Shown here: positions 42,351 through 48,484 of the stretch, one piece after another | How positions within the stretch are numbered: position 1 is the stretch's first letter | How the letters are laid out: the number at the start of each line of letters is the position of its first letter | Assembly: GCA_020635495.1 (NCBI GenBank) | Contig: JACJZQ010000021.1 | Coordinates: forward strand, 1-48,484 | DNA: 48,484 nucleotides | DNA from: Flavobacteriales bacterium | GTDB taxonomy: Bacteria; Bacteroidota; Bacteroidia; UBA10329 | Reading direction: 5' to 3' | Notes under the pieces: model-generated | The model's database searches: none | The model's input: the letters and a program-made list of their open reading frames with translations, nothing else | Told to the model about the DNA's origin: nothing | Position numbers and translations under genes: made by a program

Positions 42351-44435
42351 TCAGTAAGCTCCTTGCCGCTTCCTGACAAACCACTCCAAGCTGAGCAACC
42401 CAAGAATCAGAAAGAATATCCATTGTAGATGAATGGCCTCTTTGAACCATGATTGTTCATACACCACGCTTCTAATGTCTTCGCGGTTTTTGATGGCATC
42501 GGCCAATTGCTGTAACTCTCGCGGATAGTACATTTCTCCACCTGAACCATTGGCTAGTTTGTACATCAATGAATGGTCGGCCGTGGTTCTTGTGGTTTCC
42601 AACTTCAAAGCCGCCACCATGAACTGGCCTTCGCTTTCAAACACTTTCCCAGCATTGGAAACACGGGCCTTGTAACGGTAATTCCCTTCCTTAAAGCTGC
42701 CAGCATTCAGACGATATGCATTATCTGTACGATTGAACTGATACTCGTAGCTCTTGCCCTGCTCATCGGTAATGGTCAGGTCTACTTCAGGTTCATTGAT
42801 AGGCTCGTAAGTTTCGTTGTACAACTCTGCATTGAAAACCACCGCTTCGTCTTCGTTATATCGGTTCTTCACGTTCACTCTGAACAAACTCTTATCTGTT
42901 TTCAAGGCCAAGAACTGCACAACCTTGGAGAGCATTCTATCGAAGACCTCGTGAGAGCCATTCTCTTCATAATCTCGAATGCGCCAACGCCAAATTCCAT
43001 CTCCGACCAACACACCCATTTTGCGTCCAGAAACATCATTGAACAGCAGCATCGGATTCTCCGTTTCCACATTTCCGATACGTTGATTGAGCAGCGTTTG
43101 AGCCGAACCATTGGCAGCGTATTCTCCGAATGGCGCATTCAGCGGTGGAAAGCGTTGCACCATTCTGCGCACATTCTCATCCAACGTGAAAAGCGAAAAG
43201 CCTTTGGCGAAAACAGGCAACACTTCGTTCTTGCTTTGTCGTGCGGCTGTTATCTGCAAACCGAAATTCATATCGTTGAACCACCGCAGGTCGGTTTTAC
43301 TACCCACAATGCAGAAAACTGGAACGGTTGACGCTCGGACCTTGTCCATTTCAGCACGACCACGGCCACCTGTTACGGGCAATTGATGCAGAATAATGAG
43401 GTCGTATTTCTCCGGTGTGAATTCTCGTTCGCCCAACACAAAAGCATCCACTTCGTAATTGTCGTTTCCGCTGATGCTGCGTTTGATGGCCGCGATATCT
43501 GGATGCGGGTTGGCCGCGATGATGAGCACCTTTTGTCTTCCATCAAGCACCTCCACAAAGAAATCCTGTGAGTTATTGCTTCGCGAAAGCTCTCCGTTCA
43601 AAACGGTGACATTTGCCCGAATTCGGTTCAGACCGGGCGTTTCCGCTTTCAGTTTGGCAGATAGCACTTTCCGGAAAGAACTGTTATTGATGTTTACGTT
43701 CTCTTCCCAAAGCACACCTTTCTCCCCAGAAAGCTGAACTGTTACACTTTTACCTTGGAATTTCTCAACCTCAATCGTTAACTCAACTGGAAACTCATTT
43801 CCTAAGTACGCATAACGGTTGTGGTCGACTTTCTTTAGAATGACGTCTCGTTTGATAGAAGTATCTCCCAAGGCAATTGAATAGATGGGTGCGTTGAGAT
43901 GCAGTGGGCTGTAAATCGGGTCTCGACCGCGGTTATACAGTCCGTCTGAAGCAAGAATTACCGCTCCTACATTTCGGTTGGCGTACACATTATCCAACTC
44001 TTCAAAAAGTTGCGAATAGTCGGTCCGACCTTCTGAGAAGTCTACCTCTTCAGATACTCGGGTTTCATTACCGAAAACGTAGCTGGTTACTTCAAAATCT
44101 CCAGAAAGACCTGCTCGGAATTCCGCCAGAAGCGTTTGGTAATCGTTTCGGTAAAACGCACTATCGCTATTCAAAGGAATGGAAGACGAATTGTCTTGCG
44201 CCAGAATGATAATGGGTTTTTCTGTTCGGCTGCTGGTTGATTTGATGAGCGGACCAATGAGCAAAACCACAATTAGAAATACCACCACGCCTCTAATTGC
44301 TGCCAGACTACGGGTAAGCCATAATGGAAACTCGGAAGTACGCTTTTCGCGATAGTACAAGCCGAACGCGTAACCTGCCCCGGCCATGATGGCCAGAAGG
44401 AAAAACCAAGTTGGATATTGAAAGACTATCTGCAC
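42351..44435 (-). CDS. vWA-like membrane protein
   Basis: 694 residues. Two N-terminal membrane helices (about 10-27 and 44-64) are followed by a von Willebrand A-like domain: MIDAS residues D81, S83 and S85 in QDNSSSIP; VILASDGLYNRG near 165. Then come Ig-like beta domains and a glutamine-amidotransferase-like segment (KVLIIAANPHPDIAAIKRSI, about 302-325). A C-terminal helix (about 667-685, WIFFLILGLLSLEWFVRKR) ends in the cytoplasm. So most of the protein is periplasmic. Family of the large BatA-like vWA proteins of Bacteroidota; function unknown. It is seven bases after fabG on the same strand. Confidence 0.82.
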   Translation of the reverse strand: MQIVFQYPTWFFLLAIMAGAGYAFGLYYREKRTSEFPLWLTRSLAAIRGVVVFLIVVLLIGPLIKSTSSRTEKPIIILAQDNSSSIPLNSDSAFYRNDYQTLLAEFRAGLSGDFEVTSYVFGNETRVSEEVDFSEGRTDYSQLFEELDNVYANRNVGAVILASDGLYNRGRDPIYSPLHLNAPIYSIALGDTSIKRDVILKKVDHNRYAYLGNEFPVELTIEVEKFQGKSVTVQLSGEKGVLWEENVNINNSSFRKVLSAKLKAETPGLNRIRANVTVLNGELSRSNNSQDFFVEVLDGRQKVLIIAANPHPDIAAIKRSISGNDNYEVDAFVLGEREFTPEKYDLIILHQLPVTGGRGRAEMDKVRASTVPVFCIVGSKTDLRWFNDMNFGLQITAARQSKNEVLPVFAKGFSLFTLDENVRRMVQRFPPLNAPFGEYAANGSAQTLLNQRIGNVETENPMLLFNDVSGRKMGVLVGDGIWRWRIRDYEENGSHEVFDRMLSKVVQFLALKTDKSLFRVNVKNRYNEDEAVVFNAELYNETYEPINEPEVDLTITDEQGKSYEYQFNRTDNAYRLNAGSFKEGNYRYKARVSNAGKVFESEGQFMVAALKLETTRTTADHSLMYKLANGSGGEMYYPRELQQLADAIKNREDIRSVVYEQSWFKEAIHLQWIFFLILGLLSLEWFVRKRQGAY

Positions 44436-44442
44436 CCGCTGC

Positions 44443-45180
44443 TTATGTCAACATGCCTCCGCACACAGATATTGTCTGGCCGGTAACATAAGATGAAAGA
44501 TCGCTGGCAAGAAAAACTGCTGCATTGGCCACATCTTCCGGTGAACCTCCTCGCTTCAGCGGAATGCTTTTTCGCCATTCGTCTACCACTTTTTCATCGA
44601 GAGATTCGGTCATTTCAGTTTCTATGAAGCCAGGTGCAATGGCGTTACAACGGATGTTTCGTGAACCCAATTCCTTCGCAATGCTCTTTGTAAAACCAAT
44701 GATTCCAGCTTTGCTGGCCGCGTAGTTGGCCTGTCCTGCATTTCCTTGAACACCAACTACAGATGTAATGTTGATAATGCTTCCGCTGCGTTGTTTCAGC
44801 ATGGTTCGCTGAACAGCTTTTGTAACGTTGAAAACCGACTTCAGATTGGTATCGATTACCTCATCCCAATCTTCTTCCTTCATTCTCATCAGAAGGTTGT
44901 CGCGCGTAATTCCAGCGTTATTGACCACCACATCCAACTGACCATACTTTTCCACTATCTGCTCAATTAGAACTTCTGCTTCGTCAAGTTTAGATGCGTC
45001 AGATCTGACGGCAAGGCTCTTTTCTCCCAATTCTGATTGTAATGCCTTGGCTTTCTCGTCAGAACTCATGTATGTAAAAACCACGGTTGCTCCCTCGGCA
45101 GCAAACTTCTGACAAATGCCTTTACCAATGCCCCGCGTTCCGCCCGTGATCAATGCTACTTTACCGTCTAACAACCCCAT
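44443..45180 (-). CDS. fabG: 3-oxoacyl-[acyl-carrier-protein] reductase FabG
   Basis: 245 residues; NADPH-dependent reduction of 3-oxoacyl-ACP in fatty acid synthesis. A classical short-chain dehydrogenase: TGGTRGIG at residues 12-19, NNAG at 87-90, catalytic Ser140, Tyr153 and Lys157 (YAASK). The ending (FLASDLSSYVTGQTISVCGGM) is typical for FabG. It precedes the vWA protein by seven bases; no fab or acp genes are nearby, so the pairing is not explained. Confidence 0.93.
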   Translation of the reverse strand: MGLLDGKVALITGGTRGIGKGICQKFAAEGATVVFTYMSSDEKAKALQSELGEKSLAVRSDASKLDEAEVLIEQIVEKYGQLDVVVNNAGITRDNLLMRMKEEDWDEVIDTNLKSVFNVTKAVQRTMLKQRSGSIINITSVVGVQGNAGQANYAASKAGIIGFTKSIAKELGSRNIRCNAIAPGFIETEMTESLDEKVVDEWRKSIPLKRGGSPEDVANAAVFLASDLSSYVTGQTISVCGGMLT

Positions 45181-45270
45181 GAGAAATCTATTTGCGCCAA
45201 AGATAATAGTGCAGATGAACCGCCTTGTCCATCTTCACACCTACTCCGTTGAATCCTGATTGAGTTGAAC

Positions 45271-46095
45271 TCAGTCCCAATGCAAGTAGAGGTCAGCATC
45301 AAATCCTGCCTCTTCAATCTTATAAATTTCCGGGTAGTTATCGTCCGAACCACCGTTCTGTTCATGCGTAAGTCGGTACAGGTCAAGTGTAAGCATACCG
45401 ATCCTTTTTCCTGGCTGCGCAAAAATCGATCCGGGCTGACCATCGAAATCAACCAATTCGATGTAGAAATCCGTTGATGATGAATAACTCAGATTATCGA
45501 ACACTTCATTATCTGGAACCAACGTTACCGGAAGTCCATTGACGATATCCACATCCCAAGTAGCATTACTGGCAGAATAGGAATTGGCAGGCGCATAATT
45601 GTTAACCAACAGGTCCGGGAATTCGGTAGAAACCTCATACATGGGAGAACCGGTGGTTCCGTCCGTATCATCCCACTCGTAGCCCAGCTCGTCTGTCAGA
45701 CTTACTCGTGTTACCACCAAGTTTCCAATTACCACTTGTGTTGGAATGTTATTGACGTGGATTCGCTTTGAAAGTGTTGATTGAGTGGCACCCGTTGCTT
45801 CGAGAGTTACCTCTACCCAAGAATTCTCCTGGATGTAGAATTTGGTGACATCGCCATCAAACACGCCATAATTTCCGTAGCTGGAATTGCTGCTGTAAGA
45901 ACCGTTTTCGGTGTCTGAAAAAGCCAATCGCCACTGAAAATTGGATGAGTTAGCAGAGTAATTGACAACCGTTATTTTTCCTCTGACATCAGGGTCCAGA
46001 ATAATATCGAATTCGGCTTTGGCTCGTGGATCACAAGATGAAAGGAACTGAAACGCCAAAATGGCGCAGCAAACTTTAAGTAGGTTGTATTTCAT
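45271..46095 (-). CDS. predicted lipoprotein of unknown function
   Basis: 274 residues. The N-terminus MKYNLLKVCCAILAFQFLSSCDPRAKA has a lipobox (FLSS-C, Cys21), so it is probably lipid-anchored in the outer membrane. The rest is beta-rich, Ser/Asn/Asp-rich and shows no family I recognise. It stands alone between fabG (90-base gap) and the divergent metallophosphoesterase (117-base gap). The coding strand is supported by normal codon use and the lipobox. Confidence 0.72.
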   Translation of the reverse strand: MKYNLLKVCCAILAFQFLSSCDPRAKAEFDIILDPDVRGKITVVNYSANSSNFQWRLAFSDTENGSYSSNSSYGNYGVFDGDVTKFYIQENSWVEVTLEATGATQSTLSKRIHVNNIPTQVVIGNLVVTRVSLTDELGYEWDDTDGTTGSPMYEVSTEFPDLLVNNYAPANSYSASNATWDVDIVNGLPVTLVPDNEVFDNLSYSSSTDFYIELVDFDGQPGSIFAQPGKRIGMLTLDLYRLTHEQNGGSDDNYPEIYKIEEAGFDADLYLHWD

Positions 46096-46212
46096 AAGAA
46101 TAGGGTTGGCTGATTAAGGTTCGTAAAGCTAGATTTATTCGCGGCAGTAGTTCATGGAGTTTACAAAACATTCACAATTCAAGGGTTGTTAAGTACTTAC
46201 ATTTGCGGCTGA

Positions 46213-47457
46213 ATGCTAGCGTATTACCTCATACTTTTCGGAACGGCTGTATTGATTCTGTACTCGTACAGAACGATTCATGTTTTGACGCACAAAATGC
46301 TTCCTGGCCCGAAATGGTTGGCGCGCGGTCTGTTTCTGTTCGTAACCATTTTCGTTTACGCTACCACCTCTTATTTAGCGGTAAAACGCGATGATTTCAG
46401 AGACAACCAATTTCTGCGCGACTACACCATTATTGGAGCAATCACACTTTCGGTAACACTACTCAGCATCTGTGTTTTTCAGCTATTGGCCGATTTTGTG
46501 CTTTTAGGCAGATACATCAGTTACAGAAGTTCGAGAAAAGAAGCGGAGCGCGAAATGACCCGCAGAACGTTCATGAATGCTATAGCACTCAGCGTTGGCG
46601 GATTGGTACTCGGTTCTGTGCTTTGGGGCACCACCAAAGGAAAATACGGGTGGCGCATCATGGACAACCGACTTCGATTCGCGAATCTGCCGAAGGCGTT
46701 TGACGGAGTGAAGATCGTGCAGATATCAGACCTCCACTTGGGCAGTTTCAACAACAATTTTGAGCCTATGTTAGAAGCCGTGGAGATGATCAACGAGCTC
46801 GAGCCCGATTACATCTTCTTTACCGGAGACATGGTGAATTCATATCCTGATGAGGCAGAACCGTGGGTGGATGTTTTCAAGAAACTGAACGCAAAGCATG
46901 GCAAATACGCCATTCTTGGTAATCACGATTATGGTTGGGGCAGAAACGGGAAACTCACGGAAGATGATAAAACCCGCAACGCAAATGGTGTTGCCGAGAT
47001 CTTCAAAAAGATGGAGCTCAAACCATTGCTGAATGAGCATGACATCCTCGAGAAAGATGGTGAGAAGATTGGTCTTGTTGGTGTTGAGAATTGGGGATAC
47101 ACCGAAGAAGGTTGGTTCCCTACCAGAGGTGATTACAACAAGGCTACCGAAGGAATGGAAGATGTGCCTTTTCAGATTCTATTGAGCCACGACCCAACCC
47201 ATTTCGACCATCACATTTTAGAGAAGACCAAGGTTGACCTTACCCTTTCAGGTCACACGCATGGCGGTCAATTCGGTATTTCCATTCCTGGATTGGTTGA
47301 GATCAGCGCAGCCAAACTGTTCTATGAACGCTACGCGGGGTTGTACCAGGAAAAGGACCAGTACTTGTATGTGAATCGTGGTATGGGTTATCTCATCTTC
47401 CCTGGGCGCGTGGGAATGCCGCCTGAAATAACTTTACATACGCTGAGAACAGCGTGA
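46213..47457 (+). CDS. membrane metallophosphoesterase (calcineurin-like)
   Basis: 414 residues. The first 105 residues have three membrane helices (about 3-20, 36-57, 76-98). A twin-arginine-like motif follows at residues 115-120 (MTRRTF) with a further hydrophobic helix. The phosphoesterase domain has all motifs: DLHLG at 173-177, FTGDMVNS, ILGNHDYGWG and LSGHTHGGQ. It matches YkuE/YaeI-type enzymes, which in some bacteria act on lipid A or UDP-sugar phosphates. Substrate unknown. It is divergent from the lipoprotein and followed by the 36-residue basic protein. Confidence 0.9.
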   Translation: MLAYYLILFGTAVLILYSYRTIHVLTHKMLPGPKWLARGLFLFVTIFVYATTSYLAVKRDDFRDNQFLRDYTIIGAITLSVTLLSICVFQLLADFVLLGRYISYRSSRKEAEREMTRRTFMNAIALSVGGLVLGSVLWGTTKGKYGWRIMDNRLRFANLPKAFDGVKIVQISDLHLGSFNNNFEPMLEAVEMINELEPDYIFFTGDMVNSYPDEAEPWVDVFKKLNAKHGKYAILGNHDYGWGRNGKLTEDDKTRNANGVAEIFKKMELKPLLNEHDILEKDGEKIGLVGVENWGYTEEGWFPTRGDYNKATEGMEDVPFQILLSHDPTHFDHHILEKTKVDLTLSGHTHGGQFGISIPGLVEISAAKLFYERYAGLYQEKDQYLYVNRGMGYLIFPGRVGMPPEITLHTLRTA

Positions 47458-47509
47458 TAACGAATCCAATTATTTGCTAAAATTGATGTGGTTTTAAACT
47501 TATACAGCC

Positions 47510-47620
47510 ATGTCAAAAGGACAAGACAAAAAGAAAGAGGTCAAGAAGGCACCTGCCAAATCGGCAAAGGAAAAACAGGCCGAAAAACGGGCAAACAAAG
47601 GCAAGAAGAAATACGATTAG
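47510..47620 (+). CDS. 36-residue lysine-rich small protein
   Basis: ATG at 47510 opens a 36-codon frame: about half of the residues are Lys or Arg with Ala, Glu and Gln between, ending KKKYD. The start MSKGQDKKKEVKK resembles small basic proteins recurrent in Bacteroidota as I recall them. It lies 52 bases after the metallophosphoesterase and ends 20 bases before a strong terminator, so it is a complete small transcription unit end. Codons are mainly AAA/AAG, so coding cannot be proved from composition; the position before the terminator supports it. Role unknown; a nucleic-acid- or ribosome-binding peptide is possible. Confidence 0.65.
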   Translation: MSKGQDKKKEVKKAPAKSAKEKQAEKRANKGKKKYD

Positions 47621-47640
47621 TCTTCGCTTCAGACAAATGA

Positions 47641-47674
47641 AAAAGGCGTTCCGAAATCGGAACGCCTTTTTTTT
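47641..47674. terminator. strong hairpin terminator, bidirectional
   Basis: AAAAGGCGTTCCG at 47641-47653 pairs perfectly with CGGAACGCCTTTT at 47658-47670, loop AAAT, followed by eight T in a row (47667-47674) on the plus strand. On the minus strand a run of five T follows. It ends the small-protein transcript and probably also sucD. Confidence 0.93.
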
Positions 47675-47709
47675 CTAACCAACTAATACTCTAATTAACT
47701 GCTCAACTA
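47675..47709 (-). repeat. octamer array in phase with the sucD stop codon
   Basis: On the minus strand, after the sucD TAG stop (47707-47709), come four octamers: TTGAGCAG, TTAATTAG, AGTATTAG and TTGGTTAG, then the terminator hairpin. Order stop codon, four octamers, hairpin is the same as after rny. The stop TAG lies where an octamer would end. Confidence 0.78.
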
Positions 47710-48484
47710 AGCCGTTACTCCCATTGCTTTCGCCATGGTAACGCCAATGTCAGCTGGCGAAGCAACCACATGAATTCCACACTCAGCCATGATCTTCATC
47801 TTGGCTTCGGCTGTATCTTCTGCCCCACCTACGATGGCTCCAGCGTGCCCCATGGTTCTTCCCTTAGGAGCTGTTTGACCTGCAATGAAACCAACAACCG
47901 GTTTCTTATTACCAGTTGACTTGATATAAGCCGAAGCTTCCGCCTCTAACGTTCCACCGATCTCACCTATCATTACGATGGCATCTGTGTCAGGATCGTT
48001 CATGAAAAGCTCTACCGCTTCCTTGGTGGTTGTACCGATTATGGGGTCACCACCAATTCCGATGGCAGTAGAAATTCCCATTCCAGCTTTCACAACTTGA
48101 TCGGCAGCCTCATAGGTCAACGTTCCCGACTTAGAAACGATACCGATTCTTCCTTCCTTGAAAACGAATCCTGGCATGATACCGACCTTTGCCCCTCCTG
48201 GCGTGATGATACCAGGGCAGTTAGGTCCTATCAAACGTGTCTTTGTGCCTTTCAGATAAGCTGTGGCTTTGGCCATATCGGCAACCGGAGTTCCTTCAGT
48301 AATAGCAACTACCAACGCAATTCCAGCTTCGGCCGCTTCCATGATCGCATCAGCAGCAAACGCTGGTGGCACAAAAATGATGGAAACATTGGCTCCGGTT
48401 TCTTTCACAGCATCTGCAACCGTGTTGAACACAGGTCGGTCCAAGTGTGTCTGTCCACCCTTGCCGGGAGTTACACCTCCAACA
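47707..48484 (-). CDS. sucD: succinyl-CoA synthetase alpha subunit, 5' end outside window
   Basis: The C-terminal 259 codons of the alpha chain are seen; the frame stays open to the window edge. Seen are GGVTPGKGGQTHLDRPVFNTV (the start of the phosphate/CoA-binding part), GPNCPGIITPG, GIVSKSGTLTYEAADQ and the active-site His in GHAGAIVGG, which carries the phosphate. It converts succinyl-CoA and ADP or GDP to succinate in the citric acid cycle. The beta subunit is not in the window. The stop is followed by an octamer array and a terminator. Confidence 0.96.
   Translation of the reverse strand, partial: VGGVTPGKGGQTHLDRPVFNTVADAVKETGANVSIIFVPPAFAADAIMEAAEAGIALVVAITEGTPVADMAKATAYLKGTKTRLIGPNCPGIITPGGAKVGIMPGFVFKEGRIGIVSKSGTLTYEAADQVVKAGMGISTAIGIGGDPIIGTTTKEAVELFMNDPDTDAIVMIGEIGGTLEAEASAYIKSTGNKKPVVGFIAGQTAPKGRTMGHAGAIVGGAEDTAEAKMKIMAECGIHVVASPADIGVTMAKAMGVTA

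Noticed and set aside
45168..45452. 94-codon minus-strand frame between fabG and the lipoprotein gene
   Set aside because: Overlaps most of the lipoprotein 3' end in another frame and lacks a family pattern.

Overview
The window is a stretch of ordinary chromosome from a member of the Bacteroidota, most likely an order Flavobacteriales-type marine or freshwater organism. Evidence: most start codons lack Shine-Dalgarno sequences, near-matches to the Bacteroidota -7 box TAnnTTTG lie upstream of some genes, SprB-type repeats occur in a giant secreted protein, and several gene neighbourhoods are typical of the phylum (rsfS-ftsH-cdsA-psd; pyrE/NUDIX; rsmE-DUF4159; zapB-like-zapA-rny). No tRNA, rRNA, insertion sequence, prophage or CRISPR array was found. 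Genes cover nearly all of it and no gene-free gap exceeds about 270 bases.

Layout. 1-2830 (+): 3' part of a polysaccharide-deacetylase-like gene, upp, a small membrane protein, a YjjG-type nucleotidase. 2827-7035 (-): the operon rsfS, ftsH, DUF2007, cdsA, psd (ribosome silencing, membrane proteolysis, phospholipid synthesis). 7084-9125: birA (+), pyrE (-) and a NUDIX hydrolase (+); the last two are divergent and share a single CATG for their start codons. 9198-12432 (-): three tightly coupled genes, saccharopine-dehydrogenase-like, coaD and an exported thioredoxin-fold protein without its cysteines. 12567-16798: two small membrane proteins, a TPP-dependent enzyme (-) and an M32 carboxypeptidase (+). 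16918-20630 (+): pckA, an endonuclease/phosphatase-family protein, rsmE, DUF4159. 20616-23628 (-): hutH and a helical-repeat protein.

23827-34015 (+) is the most unusual part: two exported proteins in tandem, a 926-residue protein with a C-terminal S74 self-cleaving chaperone domain (catalytic Ser/Lys dyad present) and a 2455-residue multidomain surface protein (PA14-like, CUB-like, seven tandem repeats of about 92 residues, SprB-like repeats, DUF2341, lectin-like region). Neither has a recognisable type IX secretion C-terminal domain, although the big one looks as if it should.

34064-48484: comEC (-), a SirB1-like protein, a FemAB/GNAT-like acyltransferase, then the division/RNA cluster zapB-like, zapA, a probable 6S RNA, rny (all -), an exported M23 peptidase (+), fabG followed by a vWA membrane protein (-), a lipoprotein (-), a membrane metallophosphoesterase (+), a 36-residue basic protein (+), and the 3' part of sucD (-), cut by the window end.

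Several short repeats lie between genes. The most striking is a degenerate octamer array (unit like TTAATTAG) that begins in phase with the TAG stop codon of three separate genes (rny, the M23 peptidase, sucD). All assignments come from reading the sequence; no database search was possible.
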